Shown here: piece after piece, positions 6,451 through 11,861 of the stretch
How the letters are laid out: every line of letters begins with the position of its first letter
Numbering within the stretch: position 1 is the first letter of the stretch
Source of the DNA: Acidobacteriota bacterium
Lineage (GTDB): Bacteria; Acidobacteriota; Terriglobia; Acidoferrales; UBA7541
Direction: 5' to 3'
Assembly: GCA_019239815.1 (NCBI GenBank)
Contig: JAFAZL010000285.1
Coordinates: 1-11,861 of the forward strand
DNA length: 11,861 bases
Translations under genes and position numbers: made by a program
Notes under the pieces: generated by a model
Seen by the model: the letters and a program-made list of their open reading frames with translations, nothing else
Databases searched by the model: none
Told to the model about the DNA's origin: nothing

Positions 6451-8586
6451 CTACCTCTGCACCTGATACTGCGACGACGAAATCACCAGATATAACGCCA
6501 TCTTTGCCTGGTTGTTCGTATTCGTCCCCGCCGCCGTCATCGCCGTCAGCACGTTCTGTTTCATCTGGCTCGACATCGTTCCGTGCAGCAAGTAGTTGTT
6601 CAGCCAATCCACCATTGCATCTTGCGATCCGGCTTTGAAGACCGCAGTGAAATCCAACTTCGTTCCGTTGCTGATCGTTCCGTACACGATCGAGTTCACA
6701 AACTTGGCGCGTGCCAGCGCCGTATTCGTATTGAAGATCGCGAATTCCGGGCCGTTCAAGGTCGTTCCGGCGATCAGATTTTTTGGTGGAAAGAAATTGA
6801 ATACACTGCCGGAACTAAACAGCGACTGCCCCATATTCCCGCCCCACCAGGTGAATCCCGTTCCGTCGGTCGTCGGATTGAACATGCGCGCCACGCTCGC
6901 TACCATCACGATCGGCTCGCGTTGCTTTCCATCCGTTGCCACCACCGAGTTTGCCGAATCTCCGCGCCGCGCCTCCGAGTCGAGCAGGATCGCTGCGATC
7001 GTCGCCTGCATATCGCCACGCTTGCTCGAGCCGTACGTCTGAAACTTCCCGCTCGAAAACGCGGACGCAACGCGCGACACGTAAGCCGGACTCGGATTGC
7101 TCGTCACCAGCTTCTCGATCAGTTGCTGTGCCACGAACGGCGGCAGATTCGGGTGATTGAAAATAATCGTCAGCGCCGTATCCAGTTCTTGCTCGGCACT
7201 CTGCCCTGCTGGAATTGACTGCCCCAACAGTGTTTTCGAGCCGCCGTCATGATTCGATTCGAACGGCACCATATTCCCGCCGTAAAAGCTCGGGTTGTGA
7301 CGTGCCAGCGACTGCCCTGGTTCGGTCGGATACGTCCATCCCGTCAATGAGCGCCCCAACGCCATCACGTCGTTCTGCGTGTACGTCGGCACCGGATTTC
7401 CGCTGCCATCGACTTGCGCCGTTCCGTCCGGATTGAGTTGGCTCAGTCCGAGTGTGAACAGCTGCATCAATTCGCGCGCGTAGTTTTCGTTCGCGTGTTG
7501 TCCGGCAGCGGGCTTGTCGTTGTTCACCATGTCCAGGAAGTGGCCCATCGCCGGCGTCAAGGTCACATCCTTCATCACGCTGTAGTAGTTGCCGAGCGCA
7601 TCGTTGGTCAGCGCTGTCATGTAGTTTGTGTAACCGGTTGGGTCGGACACTTTGTTCTGCGAAACCACCCAGAGTTCGTTCAGCGCGAACGCGACGCGCT
7701 GGCGAAGCTGGTCGCTGTCGTTTACAGCGTTGATGAAAAATTGATTCTGTACTTTCGCCACGCCGGTGTCGGCAGGTAGCGGTGCGGGATACGTGGAGGC
7801 TGGTGCAGCGAATTGTATTTCCAGAAATTGATCGAAACCGTTCTGCGCGACCTGGTTCACCAGCGACGGCGTCGGTCCGAATGTCGATTGTTCCAGGAAG
7901 CGCACGGCCGCCACTTGCGAGACCGGCTGTGCAGCCGAAACGACGCTAGCCGTCAGCGTCGCCGACGACGCCGCACCGGGATCTGGATTCTGCACCACGA
8001 TATTGACCGTGCCGATCTGCGCGGTCGTTGCGGTTCCCGATGCTTGCAGCTCCGTCGCCGACACATAAGTTGTCGTCAGCGATTGGCCGCCGAATGTTAC
8101 CGTCGAGTTTTTCACGAAGCCGCTGCCCGTCAGCGTCAGTGAAAAACTTCCCGCGGCAATCGTGGTAGGCGCGACGGAATTCAGGACCGGAACTGGGTTC
8201 TGCAGCGTCACAGCGCTGTTTGCGTTTTTCGTTGCATCGGCGGCGCTCGTCGCGGTGACCGTCACCGTGTTCGGCGTCGGCAAACTCGCCGGCGCTGTGT
8301 ACATTCCGCTTGCGTCGATCGTACCGACCGTTGCGTTTCCACCGGCGACAGAATTCACCGACCAATTCACGCTGGTATTCGTCGAGCCGCTCACAGTCGC
8401 AGCGAAGGCCTCGGTCGCTCCCGCTCGGATCGTGGCGGTCGCTGGCGTCACGGTCACGCTCGCACTGCCGGTGTCGGGTGACGTCGGAGTTGTGCCGCCG
8501 CCGTGCGGCGAGCCGAGGCCGGCGCAACCGCTCAGCCACAATGCGAGGAGTACTGCAGGTACGCTCCAGTTTCGTTTCACGTCCAT
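6451..8586 (-). CDS. DUF1800 family lipoprotein with Ig-like and IPT/TIG-like domains
   Basis: This 711-residue protein has a lipoprotein signal peptide (MDVKRNWSVP..., lipobox LSGC with Cys21), so it should be lipid-anchored in the envelope. A Gly/Thr/Pro-rich linker is followed by a BIG2-like Ig domain (about 43-128, SVTVTPATATI to NSAVTL), an IPT/TIG-like domain (about 131-215, SVAPTTIAAGSFSLTLTGSGF) and the DUF1800 region (about 225-711). DUF1800 marks are LRQRVAFALNELWV (294-307), NYARELMQLFTLG (368-380), YTQNDV (402-407), LTGW (414-417) and a later GKQREPIVMV. The function of DUF1800 is not established; it is commonly encoded beside DUF1501, as here. I prefer ATG at 8586 because it yields the exact lipoprotein signal. 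An in-frame GTG at 8613 would add nine residues. The Ig domains suggest a surface scaffold or binding role. Confidence 0.92.
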   Translation of the reverse strand: MDVKRNWSVPAVLLALWLSGCAGLGSPHGGGTTPTSPDTGSASVTVTPATATIRAGATEAFAATVSGSTNTSVNWSVNSVAGGNATVGTIDASGMYTAPASLPTPNTVTVTATSAADATKNANSAVTLQNPVPVLNSVAPTTIAAGSFSLTLTGSGFVKNSTVTFGGQSLTTTYVSATELQASGTATTAQIGTVNIVVQNPDPGAASSATLTASVVSAAQPVSQVAAVRFLEQSTFGPTPSLVNQVAQNGFDQFLEIQFAAPASTYPAPLPADTGVAKVQNQFFINAVNDSDQLRQRVAFALNELWVVSQNKVSDPTGYTNYMTALTNDALGNYYSVMKDVTLTPAMGHFLDMVNNDKPAAGQHANENYARELMQLFTLGLSQLNPDGTAQVDGSGNPVPTYTQNDVMALGRSLTGWTYPTEPGQSLARHNPSFYGGNMVPFESNHDGGSKTLLGQSIPAGQSAEQELDTALTIIFNHPNLPPFVAQQLIEKLVTSNPSPAYVSRVASAFSSGKFQTYGSSKRGDMQATIAAILLDSEARRGDSANSVVATDGKQREPIVMVASVARMFNPTTDGTGFTWWGGNMGQSLFSSGSVFNFFPPKNLIAGTTLNGPEFAIFNTNTALARAKFVNSIVYGTISNGTKLDFTAVFKAGSQDAMVDWLNNYLLHGTMSSQMKQNVLTAMTAAGTNTNNQAKMALYLVISSSQYQVQR

Positions 8587-8617
8587 GCCCCCGTTGGACC
8601 TCGATGAAGACACTCAG

Positions 8618-8661
8618 CCGCAAGCCGGCAGCAACGGAAATGCTGGCGCTCAGGCTTGCGG
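8618..8661 (-). promoter_or_regulatory. Long hairpin in the 5' leader of the DUF1800 gene
   Basis: A perfect 9-bp stem, CCGCAAGCC (8618-8626) with GGCTTGCGG (8653-8661), encloses an inner 5-bp stem, CAGCA (8629-8633) with TGCTG (8641-8645), and a 7-base loop. It lies 32 bases before the ATG at 8586 and 5 bases before the alternative GTG at 8613. In the mRNA it could affect stability or ribosome access. No known riboswitch or leader family is recognised. Confidence 0.45.
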
Positions 8662-8672
8662 TTGAACTTCAA
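8662..8672. promoter_or_regulatory. Perfect 11-base palindrome TTGAACTTCAA
   Basis: TTGAA-C-TTCAA abuts the leader hairpin of the DUF1800 gene. Dyads of this size can be operator sites, but the bound protein is unknown and a chance palindrome is possible. Confidence 0.3.
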
Positions 8673-8916
8673 TAAGGATTGGGCGGTACTGCTTGGGTAA
8701 GGCGAGGGTAGAGAATGCCTGCGGAAGTGGCTACTGGTCTCCCTGCCAGAATGAGGTCAGTGGCTTTTGGTTTTCTTGCTAGGCATCCGAAGCGTGCGAA
8801 AACCTTAGCGAAATCGCCGTGCTGGAGACGCAGCTGCTGTCGAAGCTTCAGTTACTGCTAGGGCAGATTACGTAGGCGTTATCGCTTTCGCGCGTTTCCA
8901 CGGTCTTCGCGACAAC

Positions 8917-9903
8917 TCACGAGAAGCGGACGCGCACGTCGGGGCGCTTTTCTAGGTGGACCGAATCGATGAATCGGACCTGACGATCGTCGAGTGTAAG
9001 AATCATCGACATCGTGCGAATTCCTTCGCCGAAGAATCGCACGCCTTTAAGCAGGTTGCCGTCGGTGACGCCGCAACAGGCGAAGATGATTTTCTTCCCA
9101 GGCGCCAAATCTTCCGTGTCGTAAATCCGCTTCGGATCTTTGACGCCCATGCGTTCGAGCCGCTCGGCGTCCTGCGGTTTGCTCACCACGAGCCGCGCAA
9201 GGATTTGTCCGTTAAGGCACCGCAAGGCCGCCGCTGTGATCACGCCTTCGGGCGCACCGCCGATTCCCATCACCGCATGTATGCTCGTGCCGACAACGGC
9301 GGCGGAAATTCCGGCCGACAAGTCGCCGTCTCCGATGAGGCGAATACGGGCGCCGGCTTTGCGAATATCGCCGATCAATTTTTCGTGGCGAGGACGATCG
9401 AGAACAATAATCGTCAAATCTTCGACGTCACGATCGAGCCGCTTTGCGATCGATTTCAGATTGTCAGCAACCGGCGCATCCAGATCGACGGCGCCTTTGC
9501 AGCTCGGGCCGACGACCATTTTTTCCATGTAAATGTCGGGCGCATGCAGCAAGCCGCCTTTTTCGCTCGCAGCGAGAACAGCGATCGCGCCGCCGGCACC
9601 GGTCGCGCAGAGATTAGTGCCTTCGAGCGGATCGACGGCGATATCGACTTCAGGAAAGAGCGCTTTCGGCGCGTGCGTCGCGAGGCCGACTTTTTCGCCG
9701 ATGTACAGCATCGGAGCTTCGTCGCGTTCGCCTTCGCCGATTACGATGGTGCCGTCCATCTGCACGGCGTCCATCGTTTTGCGCATGGCTTCGACCGCAA
9801 CTTCATCGGCTTTGTGGCGATCGCCGAAGCCCATCGTGCGCGCGGCCGCGATCGCGCCGTTTTCGACGACGCGCAAAAATTCCAGGCTTAGCTGCTCTTC
9901 CAT
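8917..9903 (-). CDS. glpX: Class II fructose-1,6-bisphosphatase GlpX
   Basis: This 328-residue cytosolic enzyme removes the 1-phosphate of fructose 1,6-bisphosphate, giving fructose 6-phosphate in gluconeogenesis; class II enzymes need a divalent metal such as Mn2+. It aligns end to end with E. coli GlpX from memory. Visible features are GDRHKAD with Asp33, [21 protein letters not shown] with Glu57, DPLEGT with Asp91 and Glu94 (metal ligands), APDIYMEK (121-128), VGPSCKG, KPRH-like DRPRHEK, and GIGGAPEG with Glu219. Length and all motifs are intact. The ATG at 9903 is fixed by a strong GGGAGG 8 bases upstream. Some family members also hydrolyse sedoheptulose 1,7-bisphosphate, which sequence alone cannot exclude. 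It appears to be a single gene, and its neighbours give no pathway context. Confidence 0.96.
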   Translation of the reverse strand: MEEQLSLEFLRVVENGAIAAARTMGFGDRHKADEVAVEAMRKTMDAVQMDGTIVIGEGERDEAPMLYIGEKVGLATHAPKALFPEVDIAVDPLEGTNLCATGAGGAIAVLAASEKGGLLHAPDIYMEKMVVGPSCKGAVDLDAPVADNLKSIAKRLDRDVEDLTIIVLDRPRHEKLIGDIRKAGARIRLIGDGDLSAGISAAVVGTSIHAVMGIGGAPEGVITAAALRCLNGQILARLVVSKPQDAERLERMGVKDPKRIYDTEDLAPGKKIIFACCGVTDGNLLKGVRFFGEGIRTMSMILTLDDRQVRFIDSVHLEKRPDVRVRFS

Positions 9904-10280
9904 TTCTCACGCCTCCCGGCAACACAAAAAAATCGCGCAGAAAATTTCAGACCGGCTCGAAATGCGAAAACACCTTGTGAAATTTCTTGATAGCGACAGA
10001 GATCTGCCAACTGCGTGGCATCCCTGCCAGGACCTGTCTTTACTGGGCTGCAACGCAAACCGTGTCTACCCTGCACGAGTTGCGCGGCACGTAATGCTAG
10101 TCCAAATCGAGTCCGCGCGTCGATACGCGAGCGTTGCCGCGTGGCGCTGAGAGTTACTGCGTTAAAGTGCATTTCCGGCGCGTGTTCCATCCGCGCGTTG
10201 TGAGGCTTCGGAAAAAACGGGCGACGAAAGAAACCACTCGCGACATTGCCGGGAGCGAGGGGCGCGCTTAGAATCTGGGC
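9904..10280. other. 377-base divergent intergenic region between glpX and the LysE-type gene
   Basis: The two genes diverge from here, so both promoters should lie inside. Visible are the glpX ribosome-binding site at 9912-9917, an AT-rich patch at 9921-9990 with a GAAATTTC palindrome (9979-9986), and a small hairpin CGCGT-CGAT-ACGCG (10116-10129). No convincing -35/-10 pair was found. A minus-strand open frame reaching across this region reads antisense through the LysE-type gene and is not credible. Confidence 0.6.
9912..9917 (-). promoter_or_regulatory. Ribosome-binding site of glpX
   Basis: GGGAGG on the minus strand lies 8 bases before the ATG at 9903. It is the best Shine-Dalgarno sequence in the window and decides the glpX start. 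Confidence 0.8.
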
Positions 10281-10904
10281 ATGGTGGATTCGGATCGTTT
10301 TCTGCTTTTCTTCATGGCGGCGCTGTTGCTGGCGATTACGCCGGGGCCAGGTATTTTTTATGTACTGGCGCGGAGCCTCGCGGGCGGCAAGCGCGAAGGT
10401 ATCGAATCGTCGCTCGGCACTTTTGTGGGTGGATTGTTTCACGTCGTCGCAGCAGCGCTGGGTATCTCCGCGATTTTGGCAGCGTCGGCGGTTGCGTTTC
10501 ACACAGTGAAGTACGCCGGCGCGGCGTATCTTGTTTTTCTCGGCGTGAAGATGATTCGGACGCGAAACGCGGAACTCAATGTTGCGGTTTCGCCGTCGTC
10601 AAAGAATGCGTTCGGTCAGGGGATTTTGACTGAAGCGCTGAATCCGAAGACGGCGCTGTTTTTCCTTTCGTTCATTCCGCAATTCATTGCGCCGCACGCC
10701 GGCCATGTATTTTTGCTATTCATCGTGCTTGGTGCGACGTCAGTGATTCTCAATACGACGGCGGATCTTGCGGTCGTGCTGGCTGCGGCGCCGCTGGAGC
10801 GGAAGCTGAAGAATAGTCCGACGTTTCGCAGCCGCCAGCGCGTGGCGTCCGGCATCGGCATGATTGGGCTCGGAGCCTACGTCGCTCTCGCCGACTCGAA
10901 GTAG
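10281..10904 (+). CDS. LysE/RhtB family amino-acid exporter
   Basis: This 207-residue inner-membrane protein belongs to the LysE/RhtB translocator family, which exports amino acids such as lysine, threonine, homoserine or leucine using the proton gradient. It shows the N-terminal hydrophobic segment ending in TPGPG (residues 20-24), the GxxxGxxxGGLFHVVAAALG second segment, a third segment around VKYAGAAYLVFLGVKMIR (76-93), GILTEALNPKTALFFLSFIPQF (114-135), and hydrophobic segments at about 142-170 and 188-203. Length and motif order are normal. The ATG at 10281 begins just before the first membrane segment, as in relatives; no clear Shine-Dalgarno is visible. The substrate cannot be told from sequence. 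It is divergent from glpX and convergent with the toxin gene, with 15 bases between stops. Confidence 0.93.
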   Translation: MVDSDRFLLFFMAALLLAITPGPGIFYVLARSLAGGKREGIESSLGTFVGGLFHVVAAALGISAILAASAVAFHTVKYAGAAYLVFLGVKMIRTRNAELNVAVSPSSKNAFGQGILTEALNPKTALFFLSFIPQFIAPHAGHVFLLFIVLGATSVILNTTADLAVVLAAAPLERKLKNSPTFRSRQRVASGIGMIGLGAYVALADSK

Positions 10905-10917
10905 CTCAAGTCGGCGA
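10888..10917. terminator. Hairpin shared by the convergent exporter and toxin genes
   Basis: TCGCCGACT (10888-10896) and AGTCGGCGA (10909-10917) form a perfect 9-bp stem with a 12-base loop that contains the exporter stop codon. It ends two bases before the toxin stop at 10920. Only a short ATTT follows on the plus strand. A bidirectional terminator is the natural reading. Confidence 0.6.
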
Positions 10918-10919
10918 AT

Positions 10920-11246
10920 TTACAAGTCGCTTTCCAAGACCTCTTCGATATTCCGGCTCGCATGCAGCACTCGAACAATCTCGATTGTTTCGCGACCGAT
11001 ACGATAAAAGACCAGATGCTTTTGGAACGGCGATGCAAGAGGGATCCAACGGACGCCCTGAAGCTCCTTAGCCCGAAATCTACTACGCGGGCTGCCGATA
11101 TTCGGCTTGTCGGCGATCAACAAGACCACTTGCCGTACTGCTCGCGCATAGCTAGTGGCGAGATCAGGTCCTTTGCGATTCCTATAGAAGTCGATCGTCT
11201 CCTGTTGGTCCTGCGTTGCGAGTTCGTGAACAACAACACGCTTCAA
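10920..11246 (-). CDS. RelE/ParE-type toxin of a toxin-antitoxin pair
   Basis: This 108-residue protein has the ParE/RelE fold pattern: an N-terminal strand (KRVVVHELA), two helices (QDQQETIDFYRNRKGPDLA, YARAVRQVVLLIADKP), NIGSPR, then VRWIPL, KHLVFYRI and IEIVRVLHASRNIEEVL, the usual ParE ending. ParE relatives poison DNA gyrase, while RelE relatives cleave mRNA at the ribosome; the ParD-like partner and RVLH-[AG]-RN/D ending favour ParE. The start is TTG at 11246, one base after the antitoxin TAA. It is the only possible start, because an in-frame stop lies at 11265-11267, and GAGAAG a few bases upstream may serve as a ribosome site. The weak start and tight spacing suggest coupled, lower translation than the antitoxin. 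Its target is unproven. Confidence 0.88.
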   Translation of the reverse strand: MKRVVVHELATQDQQETIDFYRNRKGPDLATSYARAVRQVVLLIADKPNIGSPRSRFRAKELQGVRWIPLASPFQKHLVFYRIGRETIEIVRVLHASRNIEEVLESDL

Positions 11247-11247
11247 T

Positions 11248-11517
11248 TTATCTTCTCGGATGCTTCATTTGCCGACCCAGGGCCCGTTGACGGAGTTTCT
11301 CCCAATATTCTTCGGTGGCTTCGACCGGTTTCCCGGTTTTGAGTCCTGCGAGCAACAGAGCTTCCAGGTTCTCCTCGGCCCGGCGCTTTTGGTCTTCTCG
11401 CAACAATTGACGGACGTATTCGCTGGGCGTGCTGTATCCGCCTTGCTCAGTCTGATCTTCGACAAATTTCTTCAGGGTTTCAGGCAGAGAAATGTTCAGG
11501 GAGGTCATTGATTTCAT
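11248..11517 (-). CDS. ParD-like ribbon-helix-helix antitoxin
   Basis: The product has an N-terminal ribbon-helix-helix DNA-binding segment (MTSLNISLPETLKKFVEDQ, then GGYSTPSEYVRQLLRED), and a charged, helical C-terminal tail that would wrap the toxin (EENLEALLLAGLKTGKPVEATEEYW). This matches the ParD/CC2985 antitoxin family. It should neutralise the toxin encoded 1 base downstream and repress its own operon. Three starts are in frame: ATG 11571 (overlapping the TPR stop as ATGA), ATG 11517 and ATG 11508. Family similarity begins at 11508, and the predicted promoter places transcription start near 11518, so 11517 (89 residues, nearly leaderless) or 11508 (86 residues) is most likely. No clear Shine-Dalgarno precedes either one. 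Confidence 0.87.
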   Translation of the reverse strand: MKSMTSLNISLPETLKKFVEDQTEQGGYSTPSEYVRQLLREDQKRRAEENLEALLLAGLKTGKPVEATEEYWEKLRQRALGRQMKHPRR

Positions 11518-11524
11518 GTGTTCT

Positions 11525-11553
11525 ATGGTATCACGACTGTCATTACCTGTCAG
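11525..11553 (-). promoter_or_regulatory. Sigma70-like promoter and direct repeat of the toxin-antitoxin operon
   Basis: On the minus strand CTGACA (11548-11553, five of six bases of TTGACA) is followed after exactly 17 bases by TACCAT (11525-11530, four of six of TATAAT). TGACAG occurs twice, at 11547-11552 and 11537-11542, one helical turn apart (10 bases), placing an array over the -35 and spacer where an RHH antitoxin could bind. The region starts 15 bases after the stop of the TPR gene. Transcription would begin at about 11518. Confidence 0.5.
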
Positions 11554-11567
11554 TTTATGAAAGTCTC

Positions 11568-11861
11568 TCATTTAGCGCTACTTCCTACGGTATGGGAATC
11601 GACGAATGTTTTGGCGTGGGTTAGCTGGGGCAGCGATGGGTCGGCGTATTGCCACGATTTAAGGAAAGTCGAGTAGGCGGCGGAGGCGGCGGTGGTGTCG
11701 CCGGATTTTTCTTCGGTCAGGGCGAGGCCGTAGAGCGGGAAGCCGGAGTTGGGGCGTTCGGTGAGGGCCTGCTGGTAGGCGGCTTTCGCGGCGGCAAAGT
11801 CGGAGACGGAGAGGAGTGCGGCTGCTTGGGTTTCTCCGACGGGACGGATGTAGGCAGGTGG
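11568..11861 (-). CDS. C-terminal part of a tetratricopeptide-repeat protein (5' end outside the window)
   Basis: Read from the window's right edge, this frame is open for 97 residues to TGA at 11568-11570. It starts PPAYIRPVGETQAAALL, continues with a TPR helix pair (DFAAAKAAYQQALTERPNS, GFPLYGLALTEEKSGD) and a second A helix (TAASAAYSTFLKSW), and ends with a short polar tail. This resembles the C-terminus of bacterial TPR proteins of the type ending in PP-[WAY]-x-x-PVRE and paired helices. TPRs mediate protein contacts; the rest of the protein and its role are not visible. Its stop overlaps an ATG (ATGA) that begins the longest possible reading of the antitoxin gene. Confidence 0.75.
   Translation of the reverse strand, partial: PPAYIRPVGETQAAALLSVSDFAAAKAAYQQALTERPNSGFPLYGLALTEEKSGDTTAASAAYSTFLKSWQYADPSLPQLTHAKTFVDSHTVGSSAK

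Larger units (their letters stand above)
8587..8916 (-). other. 330-base non-coding region between glpX and the DUF1800 gene
   Basis: No gene is supported here. It contains a leader hairpin (8618-8661) and an adjoining palindrome (8662-8672) just before the DUF1800 gene. The remainder (about 8673-8916) should hold the DUF1800 promoter and the 3' end of the glpX transcript, but no strong promoter hexamers or T-tailed terminator for glpX could be identified. Confidence 0.6.

Noticed and set aside
8881..8916. TCGCG...CGCGA pairing after the glpX stop as a terminator
   Set aside because: Only five base pairs with a long loop and no T-run on the minus strand; too weak to report as a feature.
8956..9891. 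Plus-strand open frame of 311 codons
   Set aside because: It lies almost wholly antisense to glpX, which has every family motif. The product is rich in His, Arg, Phe and Asp, as expected for a mirror frame of a GC-rich gene.
10116..10129. Small hairpin CGCGT-CGAT-ACGCG in the glpX-exporter gap
   Set aside because: A 5-bp GC stem is expected by chance in this composition and it has no T-tract or fixed position relative to either gene.
9888..10502. Minus-strand open frame of 204 codons between glpX and the exporter
   Set aside because: It runs antisense through the clearly coding LysE-type gene, overlaps the glpX start region, and its product is Arg/His/Gln-rich with no recognisable motif.

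Overview
The window looks like chromosomal DNA of a GC-rich environmental bacterium, most likely an acidobacterium (Acidobacteriota, Terriglobia/Koribacter-like). This rests on recurrent family features and not on a marker gene. They are a DUF1800 lipoprotein with stacked Ig-like/IPT domains next to a Tat-exported DUF1501 protein, a long FG-GAP propeller protein ending in a membrane-anchored CGGGG Ig module, a PD40-type protein with RDTC cysteine repeats, and a GTCATCCTGAG...GAAGGATCT REP-like repeat. No rRNA, tRNA, CRISPR array, transposase or phage gene is visible.

Layout. Positions 1-539 (+) hold the 3' end of a secreted-type beta-propeller protein. Positions 558-1712 (+) hold a CapD/WbpM-type nucleotide-sugar dehydratase that lacks the usual membrane domain and carries an unusual in-frame insertion. 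Next come three large minus-strand genes for exported proteins, read right to left: a DUF1800 lipoprotein (8586-6451), a Tat-dependent DUF1501 protein (6145-4784) and a 14-unit FG-GAP/VCBS protein (4569-1789). The gaps between them carry hairpins, a REP-like repeat and a cluster of AGTAC motifs. Farther right are glpX (9903-8917, minus; gluconeogenic fructose-1,6-bisphosphatase), a LysE/RhtB-type exporter (10281-10904, plus), a ParD/ParE-type toxin-antitoxin operon (11517-10920, minus), and the 3' end of a TPR protein (11861-11568, minus).

How the genes may work together. DUF1800 and DUF1501 proteins are commonly encoded side by side and have no established function. Here they sit on the same strand as the FG-GAP protein, and the three use three different export signals (lipoprotein, Tat, Sec). 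A cell-surface module is the best candidate for an undescribed system in this window, but that grouping is inference. The toxin-antitoxin pair has a well-formed sigma70-like promoter just behind the TPR gene and converges on the exporter across a shared hairpin terminator. glpX and the exporter look like ordinary single genes.
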